From: Verrucomicrobiia bacterium
Lineage (GTDB): Bacteria; Verrucomicrobiota; Verrucomicrobiia; Limisphaerales; Pedosphaeraceae
Direction: 5' to 3'
DNA: 64,000 nucleotides
Assembly (NCBI GenBank): GCA_036268055.1
Contig: DATAUW010000017.1
Span: 372,001 to 436,000, forward strand
Part shown: positions 33,091 through 40,380 of the stretch, piece by piece
How positions within the stretch are numbered: position 1 is the stretch's first letter
How the letters are laid out: every line of letters begins with the position of its first letter
Made by a program: the position numbers and the translations under genes
Notes under the pieces: model-generated
What the model was told of the DNA's origin: nothing
Database searches by the model: none
The model's input: the letters and a program-made list of their open reading frames with translations, nothing else

Positions 33091-34851
33091 CTATTTCGCT
33101 TCCCAGACGATTTTTCCACCGACCATGGTCAACAGGACTTTGGTGTCGCGCACTTGATTCACGGGGCATTTAAGGATATCGGTATCAATCATGATGAGGT
33201 CGGCGAGTTTGCCAAGTTCGAGCGAGCCGCGATTATTTTCCTCAAAGCCGAGATAGGCATTGTTGATGGTGTAACAACGGATGGCGTTCGCGCGGTCCAA
33301 GGCTTCCTCGGGATGGATTTCTGCGCCGGAACTGGCCTGGCGCGTGAGCAGGGTTTCCATGCCGAGCCAGGGACTCCACGAATTTATCGCGGTGGCGGAA
33401 TCTAATTTCGCGAAGTGGCTGCTGCCCATACCAATGGTCACGCCATTGGTAAGCCAGCTTTTAGCGGCGATGAAATTTTTGAGGCGGTGATCGCCCAAGG
33501 TTTTTTCCAGGCTGTCACCGTCGAAATAGAGCCACGCGGGTTGCAGGCTGGCGGCGACGCCCAAATCCCGGCAGCGCGTCCAATCCTGAGCCGCCTGAAA
33601 ACTGGCGTGATTGATGATAAAGCGGCCCTGGCGGATGTCGGTCTTGAATTGAACTTTCTCAAAAGAATTGAGCACCTGATCGAGACAGGCATCGCCGGTG
33701 CAATCGGCGCTGAGTTGCCACCCTTGCTTGATGGCTTTTAGAAACAAGTCCGGCAGAACTTCTGATTCCTCAAAAAAGTTGCCGCGATAGGAGGGTTCGG
33801 TGATGCCGTATGTCGGGCCGATGCCCCAGGGCGCGCGCAGGTAAGCACTGCCGGTGAGGACATCGCCATCGAGCCGGCATTTGAGCGCGCCAATGCGCAC
33901 CCAATTATCGCCGACGCCGGTGGGGCCGTAAGGAAGTTTGCCGTGAGCGGCGTTGGTCACGACATTAAGGCGCGCGAGACTTTCATCAATCGTCGGCGCT
34001 GGATCAATCGGGCGCATACAATGGATGCGGACGGTCAACTCGTCTGACTGGCTGAGGTCGCGGAACAGATCTATCGCGGCGGGTTCAGCATCGCTTTCGC
34101 AAATGCTGGTGATGCCTTGCTGATTGTAGGATTGATAAAGTTGCTTGAGCGCGGCACGGGTTTGTTCGGCGGCAGGCGGGCGCGTGGGAGGAATTTTGAC
34201 GAGTTCAGCGGCGTTGCGCAAAAGGCCGGAGGGTTCGACGCTGTCGGATTTGAAGACGATTTCTCCACCGGGCGGGTTGGTGGTGGCGCTGGTAATTTTT
34301 GAAATTTGGAGCGCTTTGGAATTGAGCATCACGAGCGGGCCGCAATTCCAATAGACGGGATGATTGGGTGCGGCGGCATCGAGTTCGGCTTTGGTGGGCA
34401 GGCGGCCTTCGGTGACGCGAGTGGGATAGACATGATCAATGGTGATCCAGGAATTCGTCGGTTTGTGCGCGGCCTGTTCGCGAATGTATTTAAAAGCTTC
34501 GGCGAGGGAATTCAATTTGGGCGTGGTCGAGGTGAGTTCGCTCACGGTGGCGGCGTAGGAATCCACATCACTATCGTATAAGCCGGGCATCACCGTGGCG
34601 CCGTGGGCGTCAATCATCCGCGTGTTCGGGCCGTGGAAAGGCTCGAGTTGTTTGTCTTTACCGACGGCGATAATTTTATCGCCGCGGACGCCGATCGCCT
34701 GGCCCAACGCGAAGGAGGAATTTACTGAAATGACCTTTGCGTTGTGAATGATGAGGTCGGCGGGTATTTCGGCGGAATGCAGCACCCTCAACGCGCCAAA
34801 AAACGGTACAGTGACAAAAAGGAGTGTGCGGAAAACGGTACACAATTTCAT
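33091..34851 (-). CDS. YtcJ-type amidohydrolase with degenerate metal site
   Basis: A 586-residue exported protein (signal TVFRTLLFVTVPFFGALRVL) of the amidohydrolase family 3/YtcJ group: ADLIIHNAKVISVNSSF, AIGVRGDKIIAVG, VMPGLYDSD, WNCGPLVMLNSKAL and the C-terminal GSLELGKLADLIMID. Key metal ligands are altered. The HxH after MPGL is DSDVD, the usual His-x-x-GD reads DCTGDACLD, and the late Asp of the GSD motif is GSSHFA; only His in FIINHASF remains. The protein is therefore probably not a standard metallo-hydrolase. The ATG at 34851 is preferred to a GTG three codons earlier. Convergent with the IscU-like gene. Confidence 0.8.
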   Translation of the reverse strand: MKLCTVFRTLLFVTVPFFGALRVLHSAEIPADLIIHNAKVISVNSSFALGQAIGVRGDKIIAVGKDKQLEPFHGPNTRMIDAHGATVMPGLYDSDVDSYAATVSELTSTTPKLNSLAEAFKYIREQAAHKPTNSWITIDHVYPTRVTEGRLPTKAELDAAAPNHPVYWNCGPLVMLNSKALQISKITSATTNPPGGEIVFKSDSVEPSGLLRNAAELVKIPPTRPPAAEQTRAALKQLYQSYNQQGITSICESDAEPAAIDLFRDLSQSDELTVRIHCMRPIDPAPTIDESLARLNVVTNAAHGKLPYGPTGVGDNWVRIGALKCRLDGDVLTGSAYLRAPWGIGPTYGITEPSYRGNFFEESEVLPDLFLKAIKQGWQLSADCTGDACLDQVLNSFEKVQFKTDIRQGRFIINHASFQAAQDWTRCRDLGVAASLQPAWLYFDGDSLEKTLGDHRLKNFIAAKSWLTNGVTIGMGSSHFAKLDSATAINSWSPWLGMETLLTRQASSGAEIHPEEALDRANAIRCYTINNAYLGFEENNRGSLELGKLADLIMIDTDILKCPVNQVRDTKVLLTMVGGKIVWEAK

Positions 34852-35003
34852 AATGTTCACAGATTAATGCGGGCGGCGGCGAAATTTTTTCGTGCGTTGC
34901 GCGCAGGGGATTCGAAGCAAATCCTGAGCCACTGATGCCCATTCCGCGCTTGCAGAAACGGCGCGGGCGGCTAGATTTGCGGCATCAGATTGGGGCCAAA
35001 CCT

Positions 35004-35459
35004 ATGACAAATTTTAACGATACGATAAAAAAACCCGCCGGTTTCCTGAAGGAATTCAAGGAGTTCGCGATGCGCGGCAACGTGGTGGACCTCGCCATCG
35101 GCGTGGTGATCGGCGCGGCGTTTGGCAAAATTGTGTCGTCGCTAGTCGCGGATATTTTCACGCCGATCATCGGAGTGCTGACGGGAGGCGCGGATTTCAA
35201 AAATAAATTCCTCAGTCTCGCGCCGGAGAAAACCAAGGGCATCGAAGTCTTGGCCGACGCGCAGAAAGCCGGCCCCGTAATCGCTTACGGGCAGTTTCTT
35301 ACGGCGACGGTGGATTTCATCATCGTGGCGTTTTGTATTTTTCTGCTGGTCAAGTTGATGAATAGATTGAACAACGCCCCGCCCCCCGCGGCTCCCGAAC
35401 CGACAGCGCAGGAAAAGCTTCTGGTCGAGATACGGGATTTGCTCAAAGCCCGTTCGTAA
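35004..35459 (+). CDS. mscL: MscL large-conductance mechanosensitive channel
   Basis: A 151-residue inner-membrane channel that opens under membrane tension during osmotic downshock. It shows [39 protein letters not shown] (first helix and pore), the periplasmic loop and the second helix [26 protein letters not shown], then the C-terminal helix [12 protein letters not shown]. This is the usual length. The ATG at 35004 starts the conserved N terminus; an upstream in-frame extension is not family-like. Confidence 0.96.
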   Translation: MTNFNDTIKKPAGFLKEFKEFAMRGNVVDLAIGVVIGAAFGKIVSSLVADIFTPIIGVLTGGADFKNKFLSLAPEKTKGIEVLADAQKAGPVIAYGQFLTATVDFIIVAFCIFLLVKLMNRLNNAPPPAAPEPTAQEKLLVEIRDLLKARS

Positions 35460-35589
35460 CCAGAGGTAGTTTGTCTGAGGTTTTCTTCTAATCGCGAGAT
35501 TCGTTTATCGCGGTGGTTCACACTGGGCGGTTCTCACCAAGCCGGTTCGCACGTTTGCGTTTGGCATTGGTGATGCTCATTACGAATTG

Positions 35590-35818
35590 TAATGGCTGAG
35601 GGATTAGCCGGCTCAGGTTGGGGCCGCAAATTTAGGATTGGTTCCTCAGTTCATGGTTCGTTGGTTCGTTGGTTGGTTGGATCGAACAGGCACGTTGAGT
35701 GGTCCGGCACTGTTTTTCCGGCGGTGCCGGGAAGCTGCTCAACAAATTGAGTCCTCTAGTCGGGTTCTCGCCGGTGCGCAAGCGCCGAACGAGACCGGGG
35801 TAGGGGACTCTTTTTTTT
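35590..35818 (+). ncRNA. Candidate structured non-coding RNA ending in an intrinsic terminator
   Basis: Part of the 807-base gap between mscL and aroF (35460-35589 shows nothing clear). Nested pairings occur in order: CTGAGG 35596-35601 with CCTCAG 35644-35649; GTTGAG 35694-35699 with CTCAAC 35738-35743, enclosing CCGGCAC 35704-35710 with GTGCCGG 35724-35730; then GAGTCC 35749-35754 with GGACTC 35805-35810, enclosing a CTCG/CGAG helix and CGGTGC-GCAA-GCGCCG (35772-35787) with a GNRA tetraloop. Eight T follow at once (35811-35818). It matches none of the motifs I know for tmRNA, RNase P RNA, SRP RNA or 6S RNA. A stretch with GTTGGTTC-type short repeats lies at 35655-35681. Confidence 0.45.
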
Positions 35819-35850
35819 ACGGTTTATCGCGCCGGTGAATTCTTTTTTTG

Positions 35851-36020
35851 ACGCAGAGGCGCAGAGGTCCTTGCGGACGGCCACTGGGAGAAAAAATTTA
35901 GCGGATTAAACACGATAGGAAATTTTTCTTTTTGTGTTCAACGAAATTTTTTTCTAGTCAGTGTTTGATCGGTGTTTAATCTGTGGCTTCACGTTTTTGT
36001 TTTTCTCTGCGCCTCTGCGT
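35851..36020. mobile_element. MITE-like element, ACGCAGAGGCGCAGAG family, copy 2
   Basis: A 170-bp non-coding element bounded by a perfect 16-base inverted repeat: ACGCAGAGGCGCAGAG at 35851-35866 and its reverse complement at 36005-36020. A second, nested perfect inverted repeat lies inside: GATTAAACAC at 35904-35913 and GTGTTTAATC at 35972-35981. The inner part is AT-rich. The terminus also occurs at 15084. Positions 36021-36102 show no feature beyond the leader's presumed promoter. Confidence 0.7.
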
Positions 36021-36102
36021 TAAGGCTGATGATAAAGAACCGGGAGCGTACACGTCGCACGGCCGCACTTGACGGCGGGGATTCCTCTGTTAGGCTGAAA
36101 AC

Positions 36103-36189
36103 GTGACTTTCAGCAGCTACTATTTTAGCGGCAGCGTCGCGGGCTGGTTTTATTTCAGCCCGGTGAACTGGCGTTTGCGGCTGCGCTAG
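36103..36189 (+). CDS. Aromatic-rich leader peptide of the DAHP synthase gene
   Basis: A GTG-started frame of 28 codons ends at TAG 36187-36189. Nine of 28 residues are aromatic: Phe 3, 8, 16 and 18; Tyr 6, 7 and 17; Trp 15 and 23, with the clusters SSYYFSG and AGWFYFSP. An AGG lies 8 bases upstream of the GTG. A 6-bp hairpin CTGAAA/TTTCAG (36095-36113) encloses the start codon, and GGGCTG/CAGCCC (36141-36161) loops out the Trp-Phe-Tyr-Phe codons. The next gene makes the first enzyme of aromatic amino acid synthesis, so this looks like a classical ribosome-stalling leader. No protein function is expected. Confidence 0.75.
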   Translation: MTFSSYYFSGSVAGWFYFSPVNWRLRLR

Positions 36190-36261
36190 TCCACCAATCC
36201 CAAATCCAGCCGCAGGTCGCCACCTGCGGAATCCTGGTGGAGACCCGGGCGAATCCAGGAG
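36190..36261 (+). promoter_or_regulatory. Candidate translational attenuator with mutually exclusive pairings over the aroF ribosome binding site
   Basis: Directly after the leader stop, TCCACCA (36190-36196) is fully complementary to TGGTGGA (36235-36241). Between them stands a perfect 8-bp hairpin CCGCAGGT-CGCC-ACCTGCGG (36210-36229). TCCTGG (36232-36237) can instead pair with CCAGGA (36255-36260), which contains the aroF Shine-Dalgarno AGGAG (36257-36261). The two pairings share 36235-36237 and exclude each other. A ribosome at the leader stop would cover 36190-36196 and favour the closed form; one stalled at the Trp, Tyr or Phe codons would leave it free and favour the open form. Confidence 0.65.
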
Positions 36262-36266
36262 TCAAA

Positions 36267-37286
36267 ATGATCATTGTCCTCAAACCCAATCTTTCCAGGC
36301 GCGACGAATCGGCCGTGCTCAAGGAAATCCGCAAACTAGGTTACGAGCCTCACATCATGCGCGGCGTGGCGCGGACGGTCATCGGCGCCATTGGCGATGA
36401 ACTGACGCATAAATCGCTGGAGGCTTTGCCGGCGACGTTTCCGAACGCGGTCGAGAGTGTGATGCCAGTGCAAAAGCGTTACAAGCTCGTGAGCCGCGAA
36501 GCGCATCCGGCGAATTCCACCGTGAATGTGCGCGGCCAGCTCATCGGCGGAAAAAAAGTCCAGATCATGGCAGGACCATGCTCGGTGGAGAGCGAGAAGC
36601 AGTTGCTCACAACGGCGCATGCGGTCAAGGCGGCGGGCGCGACGATTCTGCGCGGCGGCGCGTTCAAGCCGCGGACTTCGCCGTACGAATTCCAGGGATT
36701 GGGATTGAAGGGATTGAAGCTGCTCGCGAAGGCGCGGCGCGAAACCGGTTTGGGCATCATCACGGAATTGCTTTCGCAAGACCATGCGGAGATGGTCGCC
36801 GAGTACGCGGACATTCTTCAGATCGGAGCGCGCAACTCGCAGAATTTCCAGTTGTTAATTGCCGCCGCGAAAACCGGCAAGCCGGTTTTGCTGAAGCGCG
36901 GACTTTCGATGCGCATCGAGGAATGGTTGCTGGCGGGCGAATATGTGCTTTCCAATGGCAATCCCAATCTGCTTTTCTGCGAGCGCGGTATCCGCACGTT
37001 CGAGAACTACACGCGCAACACGCTCGACCTTTCGACGATTCCGATTATCAAAAAGGAATCGCATTCGCCGATCGTGATTGACCCGAGCCAAGGCGCGGGG
37101 CGCGCGGACCTGGTGATGAGTATGTGCAAGGGCGCGGTGGCGATGGGCGCGGACGCGTTGCTGATCGAAGTGCATCCGAACCCGGCGGAGGCGTGGAGCG
37201 ATGGCGCGCAGCAAGTGTCGCTGGAGTTGTTCGCGAAGCTGATGGAGGAACTCAAGCCGTTCATCGCGGCGGTGGGACGGGAATGA
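36267..37286 (+). CDS. aroF: 3-deoxy-7-phosphoheptulonate synthase (DAHP synthase, type I beta with regulatory N domain)
   Basis: First enzyme of the shikimate pathway, condensing phosphoenolpyruvate and erythrose 4-phosphate in the cytosol. The 339 residues begin with a ferredoxin-like regulatory domain of about 90 residues (MIIVLKPNLSRRDESAVL), as in the Thermotoga-type enzyme, where Tyr or Phe binds. The catalytic barrel follows: MAGPCSVES (metal Cys), LRGGAFKPRTSPYEFQGLG, ITELLSQDH, IGARNSQNF, LLKRGLS, ERGIRTFENYTRNTLDLS, DPSQGAGR and LIEVHPNP. The ATG at 36267 has AGGAG with 5-base spacing; an in-frame GTG at 36237 lies inside the attenuator. The Cys, Lys, His, Glu and Asp metal and substrate residues look complete. 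Confidence 0.95.
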   Translation: MIIVLKPNLSRRDESAVLKEIRKLGYEPHIMRGVARTVIGAIGDELTHKSLEALPATFPNAVESVMPVQKRYKLVSREAHPANSTVNVRGQLIGGKKVQIMAGPCSVESEKQLLTTAHAVKAAGATILRGGAFKPRTSPYEFQGLGLKGLKLLAKARRETGLGIITELLSQDHAEMVAEYADILQIGARNSQNFQLLIAAAKTGKPVLLKRGLSMRIEEWLLAGEYVLSNGNPNLLFCERGIRTFENYTRNTLDLSTIPIIKKESHSPIVIDPSQGAGRADLVMSMCKGAVAMGADALLIEVHPNPAEAWSDGAQQVSLELFAKLMEELKPFIAAVGRE

Positions 37287-37302
37287 GTTTTGTGGTTTTT
37301 GA

Positions 37303-37571
37303 AAGTCCTGCAAGGGACGAAAGAAGCGGGCGAATATTTTTCGGAATGTGGATAGAAAGATTTGAGATTTCTTTCGTCCCTGGTGGGACTTGAATCGGAG
37401 GAAATCAATACCCAGCAATAAATTGCTGGACTAAGATCGGCCGTCCCTCCGGGACTTCGGACGGCTGCGCGGCAGCGCAGCCCTACCATGCGCTAGAATA
37501 TCAGTTGTCCCTGCGGGACTTCGGGCGGCGGAGCAGCGGCTCCGCCCTACCGTGCACTGGAATATTATCGG
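37303..37571. repeat. Cluster of hairpin repeats after aroF
   Basis: The 326-base gap after aroF is made of palindromes. A 23-base imperfect inverted pair lies at 37303-37325 and 37369-37391 (AGGGACGAAAGAA shared). CCAGCAAT-AA-ATTGCTGG is at 37412-37429. Two tandem units of about 64 bp begin at 37443 and 37507, each opening with a GTCCCT-GGGAC hairpin and continuing with a second GC-rich hairpin: GGCTGCGC/GCGCAGCC at 37463-37482 and GGCGGAGC/GCTCCGCC at 37527-37546, then CCTACC. The units differ in sequence inside the stem but both sides change together, so pairing is kept. No gene is seen. Confidence 0.75.
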
Positions 37572-37612
37572 CTCGGCGGGTGAGGAATGGGCCAATCAGG
37601 CCGCGCACATGA

Positions 37613-39706
37613 TTATTTTTCGGTGAGGACGAAGGTTCCGTTCCAATCAGCGGGCGGCGGGTTTTCCGTATAATCGCGACAACGCTCGATGTACATTTCG
37701 CAAAGGAAATCGAGGCCGCTCAATTCGGATGAGACTTTCTGGAAGATTTCGCGGGCGGCCTGGAATTCGCGGGTGCGAAATAATTTGATGGCGTCGTGAT
37801 ATTTTTCAAGCCACGGCGGGGGCGGTTGGGTGCTTTCGCTGATGACATCAAAGGTTTCGATGGGTCTGGTTTTGCCTCGAAAGGTGATGAGGCCAACCCG
37901 GCGATAAACAAAATGTTCGCGCGTCAAGGCTTCAACACGTTCACCGATCAAAATATCGGCGTGGAATTGTTTGGTGGCACTCTCCAAGCGGGCAGCGAGG
38001 TTGACACCATCGCCGAGAAGGGTGAATTCCATGCGTTGCGGATGGCCGATGTTGCCGACAATCATCTCGCCCTCATTAATGCCAACGCCGATATGCAAGG
38101 GCAGACGGTTGGGCTGCTTCTGCCAGCGTTCGTTCAGTTTGATCAACGCGGCGCGCATGGCGAGAGCGGTGCGGACGGCACGCCGGGCATCGTTTTCCGG
38201 CCCTTCGGTTTTCACGTCACCCCAGGCCGCCATGATGGCGTCGCCAATGAATTTTTGGAGTGAGCCGTCCTCTTTCAACACCGCGCCGACCATTTCCAAA
38301 AAATATTCATTGAGTTGCTTGACGAGTTGTTCGGGGTCGGCGCCTTCAGTCATGGTCGTGAAGCCGCGAATGTCGCTGAAAAGCACGGTGCAGGATTGTT
38401 TACGTCCGCTGAGGGATTCTTCAAAGGAGCGTTTATCTTCGAGGATGGACTTGGCAACACTTTTGGAGACGTAACGGTCAAGGATGTTACGATAACGCCG
38501 TTTTTCGAACTGCTCCAGGGTGTATTGAAAAAAGATGCCGAAGGAGCCGGTGCCGATAAAACCGAAAAGTGGCGGCATCATGGCAATGACGACGTTGGCC
38601 TTGTTAAAGGTGATCTGGCACACAATGAGAAACCCAAGCGTGGTGCCAAACAGGAAGCACAGTTTCAGCGCGGCATTGTGAACACGAAGGCAGATGAGCA
38701 ACGCGAGGATGACCATGGCAGCCGTAACGGACAAGTTGAAGATGCGCGATGAATCTTCGAGCGATGAATGCGTGTCCAAAGTAGCCATCATTTCGATTTG
38801 AATTTCGGGCCCGGGCATGTCGCCGTAAGGGGTTTCATGAACGTCCTGGAAGATTTGCGCGATGGGGCCGACAACCACTATCTTATTTTTAAATATGCTG
38901 CCGCCACTGATGGGAGGATTGTTCCACAGTCGGTCCACGAAAAGAGTTTCAATCGGTATAGGCCGGTAAAGACCGGCAGCGCCGTGAAAATTGATGAAAT
39001 TATCATGATCATAGGGCGGTGTGCGGATGGCACCGCGATATTCTTCAACCGCGCGCGCGCTCATCGCGACCAGGTCATCGGGATATTGGTCCAGAAATTT
39101 TTTAATGTCCTGATTGCTGCTTTCCCGTATTTGCGAAGTGCGATACTTGCCGCGCCGGAATACTCCGTCTATATCCGACCAAATATTTGCCAGACCAACA
39201 CCTTTATCGGTGGCGGCAGCGAGCAAGTTGCTGTTAGGGGGAGTAATTTTTTGTTCGGTCGCTTCATACATCGCGCCGAGTACTACATGGCCCTGGTATT
39301 TTCTAAGTTCAGCGGCAAAAGCGTCGTCGCCCTGGCTGGGCGCGGCAAAAACGAAATCGAACACCACAACCTTCGCGCCGGCATCCATTAATTTATCGAG
39401 AGTTGCGGCATACACGTCGCGGCTCCAGGGAAACGGCTGGGACATTTCTTGAAGCGTGAGAGAAGCTTCAATTTCGGAAGGATTAAGCGTATCCAGGGAC
39501 AAGGAACTGGTTTCGACGCCGACGAGGACGATGTTCGTATCGGGAAATCGTTCTCCGCGCTGTTTATAGCGATGGTCAATCAGCGCGCCTTCCGCCTTTT
39601 TCCATAGGGGAAACCCGGTGATGAGCGACCATTGGCTCATCCACAAAATCAACATGCCCGCAAAGACGATGATGAGATTGGTGGCTTTTGGTAAGAGTCT
39701 GAACAT
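37613..39706 (-). CDS. CHASE2-domain class III adenylate cyclase
   Basis: A 697-residue membrane cyclase. One N-terminal TM (about 10-28), a CHASE2 sensor domain outside (about 35-330: VETSSLSLDTLNP, WSRDVYAATLDKLMDAGAKVVVFDFVFA, KIVVVGPIAQIFQDVHETPYGDMPG), then three TM helices (about 335-420) and a cytosolic catalytic domain. Metal aspartates are in LFSDIRGFTTM and FIGDAIMAAWG, with the adenine-selecting Lys in LQKFIGD and Asp in LLGDGVNLAARLE, which also carries Asn and Arg of the transition-state pair. All catalytic positions look intact, so cAMP production is expected. The signal sensed is unknown. It stands alone on the minus strand between two repeat-filled gaps. Confidence 0.92.
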   Translation of the reverse strand: MFRLLPKATNLIIVFAGMLILWMSQWSLITGFPLWKKAEGALIDHRYKQRGERFPDTNIVLVGVETSSLSLDTLNPSEIEASLTLQEMSQPFPWSRDVYAATLDKLMDAGAKVVVFDFVFAAPSQGDDAFAAELRKYQGHVVLGAMYEATEQKITPPNSNLLAAATDKGVGLANIWSDIDGVFRRGKYRTSQIRESSNQDIKKFLDQYPDDLVAMSARAVEEYRGAIRTPPYDHDNFINFHGAAGLYRPIPIETLFVDRLWNNPPISGGSIFKNKIVVVGPIAQIFQDVHETPYGDMPGPEIQIEMMATLDTHSSLEDSSRIFNLSVTAAMVILALLICLRVHNAALKLCFLFGTTLGFLIVCQITFNKANVVIAMMPPLFGFIGTGSFGIFFQYTLEQFEKRRYRNILDRYVSKSVAKSILEDKRSFEESLSGRKQSCTVLFSDIRGFTTMTEGADPEQLVKQLNEYFLEMVGAVLKEDGSLQKFIGDAIMAAWGDVKTEGPENDARRAVRTALAMRAALIKLNERWQKQPNRLPLHIGVGINEGEMIVGNIGHPQRMEFTLLGDGVNLAARLESATKQFHADILIGERVEALTREHFVYRRVGLITFRGKTRPIETFDVISESTQPPPPWLEKYHDAIKLFRTREFQAAREIFQKVSSELSGLDFLCEMYIERCRDYTENPPPADWNGTFVLTEK

Positions 39707-39968
39707 GGTTTTAGACCGTATTCATCGGCGCGGCTGCGGGAATTATTCGCAACTCAACGAAGCAATACAAGGTCTAAAGCGGGACGACGAGCGTGAAAGC
39801 GCGGGTAGGCCGTCGGCGTCCGCAAAGCGTGTATGGTCCACTGGATAAAAGCATATTTGTATCCTATGGAAGGGTGGACGCATCCCGGAAATGGAGTATG
39901 GTGGGGCAGTTCTTTGAAATGGAGTTGACCGTTAAGCCGAGCTGAATTTTGGCGCATACCGAATAATT

Positions 39969-40147
39969 AGAGCATTTCCACAAATGATGTAGCGGTGTGC
40001 TGGTGCCTTGAAAGGAAGCAGTCTTTTTGACTTTTGGCGTCGTTTTGGCTCAGTCACAGGCCACTGCGGGCCTGCTCCTTCGCCAAAGCCTCGCCAAAAG
40101 CCAAAAATCCTCGCTTCACACCACTACATAATTTCTGTCAATGCTCT
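39969..40147. mobile_element. MITE-like palindromic element with 31-base terminal repeats
   Basis: In the 672-base gap between the cyclase and lipoprotein genes. The ends, 39969-39999 and 40117-40147, are inverted repeats matching at 26 of 31 positions (shared AGAGCATT and ATGTAG). The inner part continues the palindrome (TTTTGGC near 40030 with GCCAAAA near 40095) to a central CAGGCC/GGCCTG hairpin near 40062-40080, so the whole 179 bp could fold as one long arm. A 62-codon open frame across it is a by-product. Positions 39707-39968 show nothing clear. Confidence 0.7.
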
Positions 40148-40186
40148 TCCAAAAATGTATAAAAAACGCCAGATGAGGCCGGTTTG

Positions 40187-40236
40187 GCTCGCTTAAATTC
40201 GCGTTGGCTCGGATAAGCTCGGATAAGTTCGCTTAG
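40187..40236 (+). repeat. Five-copy decamer array
   Basis: Five consecutive 10-base units with consensus GCTCGSWTAA: GCTCGCTTAA, ATTCGCGTTG, GCTCGGATAA, GCTCGGATAA and GTTCGCTTAG. Period is exactly 10, about one helical turn. It lies 40 bases after the palindromic element in an intergenic region. Confidence 0.65.
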
Positions 40237-40360
40237 CGGGGGAAAAAAATTATTGGGGAAAGGCGAGCACTGAATCGGTTTGCCTAAAAAATGGCTTCGC
40301 TGACAGAAAAGGCGTCAGATGTGCCTGGGCACACTGATCCTGCAGAGGGTTGGATTGAAT

Positions 40361-40380
40361 AAAACCGGCGCGGGCCGGTT
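40361..40380 (-). terminator. Probable intrinsic terminator of the lipoprotein gene
   Basis: On the minus strand AACCGGC-CCGC-GCCGGTT (40380-40363) is followed by TTATTC. The stem overlaps the stop codon. The T run is short, so strength is moderate. Confidence 0.5.

Noticed and set aside
35590-35818. Known housekeeping RNA (SRP RNA, 6S, tmRNA, RNase P RNA)
   Set aside because: None of the signature motifs (GGAA/AGCAG of SRP, tRNA-like end of tmRNA, GAGGAAAGTCC of RNase P, long end-pairing of 6S) is present.
35638-35838. A 66-codon frame after mscL
   Set aside because: It crosses the folded, terminator-ended block; the helices explain the sequence better than coding does.
36237-36266. Earlier GTG start for aroF
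   Set aside because: It lies in the attenuator pairing region, lacks a ribosome binding site, and the family N terminus (MIIVLKPN) begins at 36267.
40008-40196. A 62-codon frame with Pro/Lys-rich product
   Set aside because: It reads across the palindromic element at 39969-40147 and has no start signal; it is a by-product of the repeat.
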